The notes below the pieces were generated by a model. It was not told the origin of the DNA and made no database searches. It saw nothing but the letters and a program-made list of their open reading frames with translations. A program made the position numbers and the translations under genes. This document shows positions 43,326 to 51,412 of a stretch of 64,000 bases of DNA, one piece after another. The stretch is from Microthrixaceae bacterium (GTDB lineage Bacteria > Actinomycetota > Acidimicrobiia > Acidimicrobiales > DATDAH01). The DNA is taken from NCBI GenBank assembly GCA_020637195.1, contig JACJWK010000015.1:24144-88143 (forward strand), given 5' to 3'. Every line of letters starts with the position of its first letter. Within the stretch, counting starts at the first letter, position 1.

Positions 43326-44120
43326 ATGCGAGGGATCGACGAGCGGGTGGTGGTGGTCACCGGGGCGGCATCGGGGATCGGCCGGGCCACGGTGGAGCGG
43401 CTGATCAACGAGGGGGCCCGGGTGGTGGGTGCCGACGTGGGCGCCGGCGGCGATCCCGACGTGCCCGGCGAGCAGTACCTCGACGTGCCCACCGACGTCA
43501 CCGACGAGGCCGCGGTCGCGGCACTCGTGCGGGCCGCGGTCAGCGCCTTCGGCCGGGTCGACGGGGTGGTGAACGCGGCCGGCGTGGCCGGCGGCGGCCC
43601 CGTCCACCTCGTGGACGACACCGAGTGGCGCCGGGTCGTCGACGTCAACCTCCGGGGCACGTTCCTCGTGGCCAAGCACGTCGCCGCGGCGATGCTCGAC
43701 CAGGCGCCCCGGCCCGGTGGCGAGCGGGGCTCGATCGTCACCATCGCCAGCGTCGAGGGCCTCGAGGGCACCGCCGGCGGCAGTGCCTACAACGCCTCGA
43801 AGGGCGGGGTGGTGCTGCTCACCAAGAACCTGGCCATCGACTACGGGCGCCAGGGCGTCCGCGCCAACGCGGTCTGCCCGGGCTTCATCGACACCCCGCT
43901 CTACCAGTCCGTGGTGGGCATGCCGGGGATGGAGGCGGTCGCCGAGGCGACGATCCACGAGCACAAGCTGCGCCGCCTCGGGCGTGCCGACGAGGTGGCG
44001 GCGCTGTGCACCTACCTGCTCTCGGACGACGCCTCGTTCGTCAGCGGGCAGGCCATCGCGGTCGACGGCGGCTACACGGCGGGACGCGACCACGGTGTGA
44101 CGGAGCTGATGGGCCTGTAG
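43326..44120 (+). CDS. SDR family oxidoreductase
   Basis: A 264-aa classical SDR: TGAASGIGRAT cofactor site, NAAGVAGGG, the Ser of TIASVEGLEG, catalytic YNASK and the PGFIDTPL loop, ending DGGYTAG. It lies between the WS/DGAT gene (divergent, 91 bp) and pirin. Substrate unknown; lipid metabolism is possible from context. Confidence 0.9.
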   Translation: MRGIDERVVVVTGAASGIGRATVERLINEGARVVGADVGAGGDPDVPGEQYLDVPTDVTDEAAVAALVRAAVSAFGRVDGVVNAAGVAGGGPVHLVDDTEWRRVVDVNLRGTFLVAKHVAAAMLDQAPRPGGERGSIVTIASVEGLEGTAGGSAYNASKGGVVLLTKNLAIDYGRQGVRANAVCPGFIDTPLYQSVVGMPGMEAVAEATIHEHKLRRLGRADEVAALCTYLLSDDASFVSGQAIAVDGGYTAGRDHGVTELMGL

Positions 44121-44154
44121 CCGCCCGGGAATGCCGAGGGCCCTCCCGGCGTTG

Positions 44155-44174
44155 TTACTTGCATAAGCAAGTAA
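44155..44174. promoter_or_regulatory. Perfect operator-like palindrome upstream of pirin
   Basis: TTACTTGC and GCAAGTAA are perfect inverted arms around ATAA, 16 bp before the pirin ATG, in the most AT-rich spot nearby. The size and symmetry are typical of MarR/HxlR-type operators. No such regulator gene is in the window, so control is in trans if real. Confidence 0.6.
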
Positions 44175-44190
44175 TTGAGAGGACGAGGCC

Positions 44191-44910
44191 ATGAGCGTTT
44201 CCGCCCCCACCATCGACGTCCACCGGGCCGACACCCGCCCGCGCACCCGCATCGACTGGCTCGACAGCCGCCACAGCTTCAGCTTCGGGCGCCACTACGA
44301 CCCCACCAACGTCGGCCACGGGCTGCTGCTCGTGTCCAACGACGACCGGGTCCGGGCCGGCACCGGCTTCACCACGCACCCCCACCAGGACATGGAGATC
44401 GTCACCTGGGTGCTCTCGGGCCGCCTCGAGCACAAGGACTCCGAGGGCAACCACGGCGAGATCTACCCCGGCCTCGCGCAGCGGATGAGCGCCGGCACGG
44501 GCATCTGGCACTCGGAGATGAACCCCTCGCCGACCGAGGACGTGCACTTCGTGCAGATGTGGGTGCTGCCCGACACCGAGCGCGTCCACCCCGGCTACGA
44601 GCAGCGCGACATCAACGCCGAGCTCGACGGGGGCGGGCTCTGGCCCATCGCCTCGGGCCAGGGCCACGACGCCGCCGTCTCGATCCGCCAGCGCGACGCC
44701 GTGCTCTGGGGAGGGCGGCTCGGCCCCGGCGAGCAGGTGGCGCTGCCCGACGGGCGCCACGCCCACCTCTTCGTCGCCGCCGGTTCGGCCGCGCTGGAGG
44801 CCGCCGGCGACCTGGCCGAGGGCGACGCCGCCCGCCTCACCGGCGCCGGCTCGCCCCGCCTCACCGCCGGCCCGTCCGGCGCCGAGGTGCTGGTCTGGGT
44901 CACCGCCTGA
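44191..44910 (+). CDS. Pirin family protein
   Basis: A 239-aa bicupin. The N-terminal cupin has the metal-ligand set in HPHQDMEIVTWVL and the following GLAQRMSAGTGIWHSEMN segment (two His, His, Glu), as in bacterial pirins and YhhW quercetinases. Possible roles are dioxygenase or redox sensor. GAGAGGACG provides a ribosome site. A perfect 20-bp palindrome precedes it, suggesting repressor control. A 45-bp palindromic repeat follows its stop. Confidence 0.92.
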   Translation: MSVSAPTIDVHRADTRPRTRIDWLDSRHSFSFGRHYDPTNVGHGLLLVSNDDRVRAGTGFTTHPHQDMEIVTWVLSGRLEHKDSEGNHGEIYPGLAQRMSAGTGIWHSEMNPSPTEDVHFVQMWVLPDTERVHPGYEQRDINAELDGGGLWPIASGQGHDAAVSIRQRDAVLWGGRLGPGEQVALPDGRHAHLFVAAGSAALEAAGDLAEGDAARLTGAGSPRLTAGPSGAEVLVWVTA

Positions 44911-44922
44911 GGCCCGTCACCC

Positions 44923-44967
44923 CGTTCCCGAGGCATCGGCGGTCGGATTCCGACCGCCGATGCCTCG
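44923..44967. repeat. 45-bp palindromic repeat, copy C (stem variant)
   Basis: Same length and ends as copies A and B (CGTTCyCGAGGCA...TGCCTCG), but the inner stem differs on both arms so that pairing stays perfect: 18 bp around an ATT loop. It lies between pirin and cutA, both on the plus strand. Confidence 0.75.
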
Positions 44968-44988
44968 ACGTCGCGGGATGATCGGGGG

Positions 44989-45327
44989 ATGAGCGACACC
45001 GAGCACGTCGTGGTGATGACGACCACCGACGATCCCGACGAGGCCGCGGCCCTGGCGCGGGCGCTGGTCGACGCGCGGCTGGCGGCGTGCGTGCAGGCGA
45101 TGCCGATCACGTCGACCTACCGCTGGGAGGGCGCGGTCGAGACCGCCGACGAGCGCCTCCTGCTGGTCAAGACCCGGGCCGACCGGGTGGAGGAGGTGAA
45201 GGCCCACCTCGACGCGCACCACTCGTACGACACGCCCGAGTGCGTCGTCGTGCCGGTCACCGACGGGCTGCCCCCCTACCTGGGGTGGATCGACGCCTCG
45301 GTGGGGCGCACCGCCACGCAGACGTAG
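44989..45327 (+). CDS. cutA: Divalent-cation tolerance protein CutA
   Basis: A 112-aa trimeric ferredoxin-like protein. It has the CutA1 hallmark segments TTTDDPDEAAALARALVDARLAACVQ, TSTYRWEGAV and YDTPECVVVPV. CutA is linked to copper tolerance in enterobacteria, though its molecular role is unsettled. ATG 44989 follows a GGGGG run. It sits after the pirin gene, separated by a palindromic repeat. Confidence 0.93.
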   Translation: MSDTEHVVVMTTTDDPDEAAALARALVDARLAACVQAMPITSTYRWEGAVETADERLLLVKTRADRVEEVKAHLDAHHSYDTPECVVVPVTDGLPPYLGWIDASVGRTATQT

Positions 45328-45359
45328 GCCGGCCGGCGCCGCCGACGACGGCCGCGGCG

Positions 45360-45445
45360 TGCCCGGGGCGGGGATCGAACCCGCACGGGGCCGGAGCCCC
45401 AGAGGGGTTTAAGCCCTCCGCGTCTGCCAGTTGCGCCACCCGGGC
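45360..45445 (-). tRNA. tRNA-Leu (anticodon UAA)
   Basis: Class II tRNA. The acceptor GCCCGGG pairs with CCCGGGC, the anticodon stem is GAGGG/CCCTC with loop CTTAAAC (anticodon TAA), a long variable arm follows, and the T arm is GCGGG TTCGATC CCCGC. CCA is not encoded. It reads the UUA codon, which is extremely rare here. Confidence 0.92.
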
Positions 45446-45462
45446 GGGCGGGCCAACGGTAC

Positions 45463-45783
45463 TCAGGCGGCCTGGAGGCCGCCGCCCTCCACCGCCGACC
45501 ACATGGCGGTGCGGCACTGGTCGGCGGCGCCGCCGGACAGGGCGTTGGCCACCACGACGCCCTCGACCATGTCGGCCAGCACCGCCACCCAGGGGCGCCC
45601 GCGCAGGCGCACCGACACGGTGGCCGCCCCGTCGGGCCGCCGGCGGATGGAGCGGTCGACGCCGACGAGCCGGGGCGGGCTGCGGAACGCCGGCACCGCC
45701 AGCCCCCGCCGCCGGGCGGCGTGGGCCAGGCTGCGGGCGGCGGCGGCGAAGCGCAGGGACGTGGCCTCCATCCCCGCCATCAT
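45463..45783 (-). CDS. Small conserved-looking protein of unknown function
   Basis: About 106 aa, basic N-terminal half (SLAHAARRRGLAVPAFRSPP, then RIRRRPDGAA-like residues) and a hydrophobic second half (WVAVLADMVEGVVVANAL). No family recognised. Codon use is good on this strand. Start uncertain: ATGs at 45801, 45783, 45780 and 45771 are all in frame. It is divergent from the RecB-like nuclease gene and downstream of nothing on its strand before the tRNA. Confidence 0.5.
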   Translation of the reverse strand: MMAGMEATSLRFAAAARSLAHAARRRGLAVPAFRSPPRLVGVDRSIRRRPDGAATVSVRLRGRPWVAVLADMVEGVVVANALSGGAADQCRTAMWSAVEGGGLQAA

Positions 45784-45826
45784 CCCCACCCCCAGTGACA
45801 TCCTCGCCGGGCCGTACGATCCCGTC

Positions 45827-46762
45827 GTGGAGGAGGTGCCGCTCAACCCCGCCCAGGCCGACCTGCTGGCCCAGCTGCGCAGCGTCGACGAGGACGACCG
45901 GGCCTTCGACGCCGAGCTGCGCGTCGAGCTCCGGGCCGAGCTCGAGGCCCGCCTCGCCCCGGTCGTCGCCTCGCTGCCCCGCACGCCCCTCTTCGTCAAC
46001 AAGCACCTGTTGGGCCAGGTGCACGGCTGCGAGGTGCGCTTCGTCCACGAGGACGCCGAGCGGGGCTTCGCCTGGACCCCGGCGCTGGCCCGCGGCTCGG
46101 TGGCCCACAAGGCCATCGAGCTGTCGATGAACCTGCCGGGGCACCCCGCACCGCTCGTCCTCGTGGACGAGGCCGTCGAGCGCCTCCGCGAGAGCGACCG
46201 GAGCCTCGGCGAGTGGCTCCAGACCTGCTCGGAGGCCGACCGGGCCGAGCTGCGCGGCGAGGCCAACGACCAGGTGGCCAAGTTCCTCGAGTGCTGGCCG
46301 CCGCTCAAGCGGGCCTGGCGGCCCGTCCCCGAGTCCAAGGTGAGCGCCGACCTCTGCGGCGACGCCGTGCGCCTCTCCGGCAAGGTCGACCTGTCCATCG
46401 GCGCCGCCCGGGGCAACGTCGCCGGCAAGGTGCTCATCGACCTCAAGACCGGGATGTTCTCGCCCAGCCACGTCGACGACCTGCGCTTCTACGCCCTGGT
46501 CGAGACCCTGCGCCTGGGGACCCCGCCCCGGCGTCTCGCCACCCACTACCTCGACTCGGGCCGGCTCCAGCCCGAGGACGTCACCGAGGACGTCCTGTTC
46601 GCCGCGGTGGACCGCACCGCCGAGGGCGTCGCCCGCCTGGTCGAGTTGCACCACGACGGCCGCGAGCCCGTCGCCCGCACAGGCCCGGTGTGCCGGTGGT
46701 GCCCGGTGCTGCCGACGTGCGAGCCCGGCCGCCGCCACCTGGCCGAGGCCGACCTGGCCTGA
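45827..46762 (+). CDS. RecB-like PD-(D/E)XK nuclease-fold protein
   Basis: A 311-aa protein of the PD-(D/E)XK superfamily. Catalytic-core residues appear as KVDLSIG and VLIDLKTG (Asp...D-x-K), followed by QxxxY-like LRFYALV. The C-terminus has CRWCPVLPTCEPG, three cysteines that recall the iron-sulfur region of Cas4/AddB-type nucleases, but with one Cys missing near it. It probably acts on DNA ends; no partner helicase is adjacent. GTG 45827 follows TACGAT by 6 nt. Confidence 0.78.
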   Translation: MEEVPLNPAQADLLAQLRSVDEDDRAFDAELRVELRAELEARLAPVVASLPRTPLFVNKHLLGQVHGCEVRFVHEDAERGFAWTPALARGSVAHKAIELSMNLPGHPAPLVLVDEAVERLRESDRSLGEWLQTCSEADRAELRGEANDQVAKFLECWPPLKRAWRPVPESKVSADLCGDAVRLSGKVDLSIGAARGNVAGKVLIDLKTGMFSPSHVDDLRFYALVETLRLGTPPRRLATHYLDSGRLQPEDVTEDVLFAAVDRTAEGVARLVELHHDGREPVARTGPVCRWCPVLPTCEPGRRHLAEADLA

Positions 46763-46835
46763 CGGGCCCACCGGGGCTCGGTCCCGGCTGCGACGCGGGC
46801 ACCGTGGACACCGGCGCCCACCCGAGGGCCGGACG

Positions 46836-48146
46836 TCAGCCGTCCATCAGGCGCAGGCGCCGGCGTGATCCCAACCAGAGCACGACGGCGAGGAAGGCGG
46901 CGCCCCCGAGCAGGACCGTGGGGCGGGGGCCGATCGCCTCGGTGAGCCATCCCTGGGCGAGGTTGCCCAGGGGAACGGTGCCGGTGAGGCCCATGAGGTA
47001 GAGCGCGAGCACCTTGCCCCGCATCTCCTCGTCGACCAGGAGCTGGAGCGTGGTGTTGAGCGTCGAGGCCACCGCCAGGTACCCGGCGCCGGCCACGAGC
47101 AGCGCGGCGACCCCCCACCAGTAGCCGGGGGCGAGGGCGAACGCCATCAGGGACGCCCCGTACACGACGAGGGCACCCGTGATCAGCCGGCTGCGGAGCA
47201 GCCCGCTCCCCCACCCCGCCACGACCGGCGTCCCGAGGATCGCACCCAACCCGAGGGCGGCGCCGAGCAGGCCGTAGAGCCCCCGGCCGACGCCGAACAC
47301 GTCGTCGGCGAACACGACCAGCAGCGTGAACACCGGGCTGCCGAACAGGCCCAGCGCGATCACCACGAGGATGCAGGTGACGATGCCGGGCTTGGTCCTC
47401 GTGTAGCGGATGGTGGCCGCGAACTCGGCGAGCACCCGGGGGCGGCCGGTGCGCCGGGTGGCGATGACGGGCACCCGGATCAGGACCAGCGCGGCGATCA
47501 CCGCCACGTAGGAGAGGCCGTTGACGAGGAACGCCCAGGTGACGCCCGACGTGGCCAGCACGATGCCGCCGAGGGCGGGGCCGAAGGCCCGCGACGCGTT
47601 GAACTGGGCCGAGTTGAGGGTGACCGCGTTGAGCAGGTCCTCGCGGGGCACCAGCTCGCTGACGAAGGCCTGCCAGCTCGGGATGTTGAGGCCGGCGACG
47701 ACCCCCGAGACGGCCACGATGCCGACGATCACGACGGCGTTGCGCACGCCCGCGGCCCACACCGCGGCCTCGGCCAGCGCCAGCACCGCCATGGCGCTCT
47801 GGGTGACCAGCAGCACGGTGCGGCGGGGGAACCGGTCCGCGACCACCCCGCCGAGCGGCCCCATGAGCCAGGCCGGGAACAGCTGGGCGAAGCCCGCCAC
47901 CCCGAGCCAGCCCGCCGAGCCGGTGAGCTGGAACACCACGAAGGGCACCGTGACGTTCTGGACCCACGTGCCGGTGTTCGACAGCACCGCCCCCGTCCAG
48001 AACAGGGCGAAGTTGCGGTGGTGGAACGCTCGGGCGGCGTCACGCAAGCCCCGCTTCTCGGGGGTCGGCGCCGGCGTGGCCCGTGGCGCGGCGTCGTCGC
48101 CGGGTCGCCCCTCCCGCGCGGCCTGCCCCCTCGCCGTCTCGGTCAC
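46836..48146 (-). CDS. MFS exporter, EntS/DHA3-like
   Basis: A 436-aa membrane protein with about 12 hydrophobic segments. FHHRNFALFWTGAVLSNTGTW at the N-terminus and GPLGGVVADRFPRR between helices 2 and 3 are typical of the MFS_3/enterobactin-exporter-like group. It probably exports a drug or siderophore-like compound. GTG 48146 follows TAGAAC by 6 nt. Divergent from the aminoacylase gene, and convergent with the nuclease gene over a 73-bp gap without a clear hairpin. Confidence 0.88.
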   Translation of the reverse strand: MTETARGQAAREGRPGDDAAPRATPAPTPEKRGLRDAARAFHHRNFALFWTGAVLSNTGTWVQNVTVPFVVFQLTGSAGWLGVAGFAQLFPAWLMGPLGGVVADRFPRRTVLLVTQSAMAVLALAEAAVWAAGVRNAVVIVGIVAVSGVVAGLNIPSWQAFVSELVPREDLLNAVTLNSAQFNASRAFGPALGGIVLATSGVTWAFLVNGLSYVAVIAALVLIRVPVIATRRTGRPRVLAEFAATIRYTRTKPGIVTCILVVIALGLFGSPVFTLLVVFADDVFGVGRGLYGLLGAALGLGAILGTPVVAGWGSGLLRSRLITGALVVYGASLMAFALAPGYWWGVAALLVAGAGYLAVASTLNTTLQLLVDEEMRGKVLALYLMGLTGTVPLGNLAQGWLTEAIGPRPTVLLGGAAFLAVVLWLGSRRRLRLMDG

Positions 48147-48240
48147 CGCTGTGTTCTATCGCCCTGCGCCGCCGGCGCGGTGCGCGGCGCGGATGGTGGC
48201 GCCGGGGCGCCCGGGCCCGTGGGCGACCTACGCTGCGGGC

Positions 48241-49935
48241 ATGGCGCACGACCTGGTCATCACGGGGGGCACGGTGGTCGACGGCACGGGGGCCACGGCC
48301 CGCCGCGCCGACGTCGCCGTCGACGGCGACCGCATCACCGCGGTGGGCGAGGTCGACGCGGCCGGGGCCGGCCGGGTGATCGACGCCGAGGGTCGCCTGG
48401 TCACGCCGGGCTTCGTCGACCTCCACTCGCACCTCGACGCCCAGGTCGGCTGGGACCCCCTCATGAGCTCGTCGTGCTGGCACGGGGTCACGTCCGTGGT
48501 CATGGGCAACTGCGGCATGACGTTCGCCCCCGTCCGCCCCGGCCAGGCCGAGACGCTGGCCACGATGATGGAGTCGGTCGAGGACATCCCCGCCGCCTGC
48601 ATCCTCGACGGCCTCACCTGGGCCTGGGAGTCCTACGGCGAGTACCTCGACGCCGTCGACCGCCTCCCGCTCGGCATCAACGCCGGCGGGTACGTGGGCG
48701 ACGTCGCGGTGCGCACCTACGTCTGCGGCGAGGCGGCGTGCGAGCGCGACTTCACGGCGTCGGACGACCAGATCGACGAGATGGCCCGCCTGGTCCGGGC
48801 GGCGATCGAGGCCGGGGCCCTCGGGTACTCGATCTCGCGCAGCCTGTTCCACCGGGTGCCCGACGGGCGCAACGTGCCGGGGACGTGGAGCGCCCCCGAG
48901 GAGTTCTTCGGCATCGCCGCCGGCCTCGGCGAGCTCGGCCGGGGCGCGCTCGAGAGCGCTCCCCGCTACAACGAGGAGGACGGCCACGGCTCGCGGGTCG
49001 ACGAGGAGCTGGCCTGGATGGCCGAGCTCAGCCGCCGCACCGGCCGACCGTTCAGCTTCAACCTCCAACAGGTCGCGTCGCTGGGCGACCACTACCGCCA
49101 CGTGATCGCGCTGGCCGAGGAGGCCAACCGCACCGGGGCCCGCCTGCGCCCCCAGATCACCCCCCGCAGCGTCGGCGTGCTGTTCAGCTTCGCGGCCAAC
49201 ACCCTGGTGGACGACCTGCCGTCCTTCGCTCCCCTCCGCGAGCTCGACCTCGCCGGCCGGCTGGCCGCCATCCGCGACCCCGAGGTCCGCGCCCGCCTGG
49301 TCGACGAGGGCGCGGCCAAGGCACCCGAGCCGTTCGAGCGGATGTACCTCGTCCCGCCCGACGACGTCCGCTACGCCTACACCGAGGACGACTCGCTGGC
49401 CGGCATCGCCCGTGCCGCGGGCACCAGCCCGGTGGCCGCCTACCTCGACGCGATGGACCGCACGGACGGGCGCGCCGTCGTCAACTGGCCGGTGATGAAC
49501 CAGGACGAGGCCGCCATCGAGGAGCAGCTGCGGTCGCCGGTCACCGTGCTCGGCCTCGCCGATGCCGGCGCCCACGCCACCCAGATCATGGACGCCAGCC
49601 AGCCCACGTACCTGCTCGCCCACTGGGCCCGCGACCGCCAGGTGCTGACCGTCGAGGAGGCCGTGCGCCGCCTGTCGTCCGACACCGCCGACTTCATCGG
49701 CTACCGCGACCGGGGCCGGGTCGTCGAGGGCGCCTACGCCGACCTCAACGTGATCGACCTGGACGCCCTGGCCCTCGAGGTGCCCGAGATCGTCCACGAC
49801 TTCCCGGGCGCGGCGCCCCGCTTCGTGCAGCGCGCCCGCGGCATCGACCACACGGTGGTCAACGGCCGGCCCTTCCTCGAGGCCGGCGAGCACACGGGGG
49901 CGCTGTCCGGCCGCCTGCTGCGCAGCACCGACTGA
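48241..49935 (+). CDS. N-acyl-D-amino-acid deacylase/D-aminoacylase family amidohydrolase
   Basis: A 564-aa amidohydrolase. It has the metal motif FVDLHSHLDAQ, the metal-binding Cys region GNCGMTFAP, Glu and His ligands in the barrel, and GLADAGAHATQ with the catalytic Asp. It matches the D-aminoacylase (NDAase) family, which removes the acyl group from N-acyl-D-amino acids or hydrolyses related amides. ATG 48241 follows TACGCT by 6 nt (leaderless pattern). Confidence 0.87.
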   Translation: MAHDLVITGGTVVDGTGATARRADVAVDGDRITAVGEVDAAGAGRVIDAEGRLVTPGFVDLHSHLDAQVGWDPLMSSSCWHGVTSVVMGNCGMTFAPVRPGQAETLATMMESVEDIPAACILDGLTWAWESYGEYLDAVDRLPLGINAGGYVGDVAVRTYVCGEAACERDFTASDDQIDEMARLVRAAIEAGALGYSISRSLFHRVPDGRNVPGTWSAPEEFFGIAAGLGELGRGALESAPRYNEEDGHGSRVDEELAWMAELSRRTGRPFSFNLQQVASLGDHYRHVIALAEEANRTGARLRPQITPRSVGVLFSFAANTLVDDLPSFAPLRELDLAGRLAAIRDPEVRARLVDEGAAKAPEPFERMYLVPPDDVRYAYTEDDSLAGIARAAGTSPVAAYLDAMDRTDGRAVVNWPVMNQDEAAIEEQLRSPVTVLGLADAGAHATQIMDASQPTYLLAHWARDRQVLTVEEAVRRLSSDTADFIGYRDRGRVVEGAYADLNVIDLDALALEVPEIVHDFPGAAPRFVQRARGIDHTVVNGRPFLEAGEHTGALSGRLLRSTD

Positions 49936-49956
49936 CGCCGCGCACCACGACCGAAC

Positions 49957-49998
49957 TGGCTCCCGATTTCGGTGCCCGGGCACCGGAATCGGGAGCCA
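49957..49998. terminator. Large palindrome between convergent genes
   Basis: A 42-bp near-perfect palindrome (TGGCTCCCGATT...AATCGGGAGCCA, one T-G wobble, centre GCCCGGGC) lies 22 bp after the aminoacylase stop and 17 bp before the stop of the minus-strand gene. Best read as a bidirectional terminator. Its sequence differs from the 45-bp repeats. Confidence 0.55.
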
Positions 49999-50014
49999 GA
50001 ACCGGGGCCGGGGC

Positions 50015-50440
50015 TCAGCGGGCCTCGACGGCGTCGGGGGCGGTGAGGGCCACGACGCGGTACGACAGGGCCACGGGCACGCGGCCGGCCGCCGACACGT
50101 GCACCTGCACCCAGGTCGGATGACCCCCCGGATCGGCGACGAACTGCGCCGAGTAGCCGTACACGTCGAGGTGGTCGGACACGCTGACCAGCCCGACGGT
50201 GACCGACAGCGTGGCGTCGCCCAGGCGGTCGGGCAGGTACGGGAGGCTGTCGGGCACGAACCACGGCGACTCGATCGCGGCCCCCACCGTCATCGACACC
50301 GCGCCCCAACCGCTCTTCTGGGGCCGCCCGCCGTACCACACGAGCCCGGAGTACTCCGTGCGCCGCCGAGCGACGCCGTCGGCGCGCTCGACGAGCAGGT
50401 CCACCCGGGGCTGGGGCTCGACCTCGATGTCGCCGGCCAT
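50015..50440 (-). CDS. Hypothetical beta-rich protein
   Basis: A 141-aa soluble protein of alternating short strands (PRVDLLVERADG, YSGLVWYGGRPQ, VSVSDHLDVYGYSAQFV) with no family I recognise. ATG 50440 lies 8 nt after TACGGT, the leaderless pattern. It is divergent from the acyltransferase gene. Codon bias supports it as a real gene. Confidence 0.6.
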   Translation of the reverse strand: MAGDIEVEPQPRVDLLVERADGVARRRTEYSGLVWYGGRPQKSGWGAVSMTVGAAIESPWFVPDSLPYLPDRLGDATLSVTVGLVSVSDHLDVYGYSAQFVADPGGHPTWVQVHVSAAGRVPVALSYRVVALTAPDAVEAR

Positions 50441-50508
50441 CGCCCCGAACCGTAGCGGGCGACCCGCGTCACCTTTCGGGGGGCGTCCCGGGGTCGTAGC
50501 ATTCGCCC

Positions 50509-51399
50509 GTGGCCGACCCCGAAGCGGAACCGCCCGACGCGCTCCTCGCCGACGCCCCCAGCCAGGCCCTCGTGGCGCTGCCCCGGGAGGCGGACGAGTC
50601 CCCCCTCGACGACCCGCGGGCCAGCGACGTCGACGAGTGGGGTCGCTCCGAGCGCATGCGCGCGCTCGCCCGGCGCGTCTACGACCCCGTCTACCGCAAC
50701 TGGTTCCGGGTCGAGTGGGAAGGGCTCGAGAACATCCCGACCGAGGGTGGGGCGCTGCTCGTCGCCAACCACGCGGCGGCCATCCCGTCGGACGCGCCCG
50801 TGATCATGCACGGCATCGAGACCGAGCTCGAGCGCCCGGTGTACGGCCTCGCCGACGACCTGTTCAAGGGCCTGCCCGTCGTGGGCACGCTCTGGTCGCG
50901 GACCGGGGGCGTGCCCGCCCACCCCGACAACGCCTACCGGCTCCTGCGCGAGCAGGGCCAGTTGGTGCTCGTCTTCCCCGAGGGCAGCAAGGGGCCCGGC
51001 AAGCACTTCAGCCAGCGCTACCAGCTGCGGCGCTTCGGTCGGGGCGGCTTCGTCGAGATCGCGATGCGCGCCGGCGTCCCCGTCGTGCCCATCGCGGTCG
51101 TCGGGGCCGAGGAGTCGATGCCCACGCTCTACAACATGAGCCGCCTCGCCAAGGCCGCCGGCCTGCCCTACTTCCCCATCACCGCCAACATGTTGGCCTT
51201 CGGACCGCTCGGCGCCGTCACCTACCTGCCCGCCAAGTTCAAGCTGCGCGTGCTGCCGCCGGTGCACTTCGACGTCGAGCCCGACCAGCCCCGCTACTCG
51301 AAGAGCCGCATCATGGACGAGTCCGAGGCCGTTCGCGACCACATCCAGCAGGCGCTCTACGACATGTTGCGCAAGCGCCGATCGGTGTGGTTCGGGTGA
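50509..51399 (+). CDS. PlsC-like 1-acylglycerol-3-phosphate acyltransferase family protein
   Basis: A 296-aa acyltransferase. The catalytic block NHAAAIPSD (NHxxxxD) and the FPEGSKG substrate block are intact. It likely acylates lysophospholipid or a related acceptor at the membrane. GTG 50509 follows TAGCAT by 6 nt. The next gene, an SDR-type epimerase, begins 13 nt after its stop; the same pairing (acyltransferase plus epimerase-like) is known in mycobacteria. Confidence 0.86.
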   Translation: MADPEAEPPDALLADAPSQALVALPREADESPLDDPRASDVDEWGRSERMRALARRVYDPVYRNWFRVEWEGLENIPTEGGALLVANHAAAIPSDAPVIMHGIETELERPVYGLADDLFKGLPVVGTLWSRTGGVPAHPDNAYRLLREQGQLVLVFPEGSKGPGKHFSQRYQLRRFGRGGFVEIAMRAGVPVVPIAVVGAEESMPTLYNMSRLAKAAGLPYFPITANMLAFGPLGAVTYLPAKFKLRVLPPVHFDVEPDQPRYSKSRIMDESEAVRDHIQQALYDMLRKRRSVWFG

Positions 51400-51412
51400 G
51401 GGGGGCGCGCTG

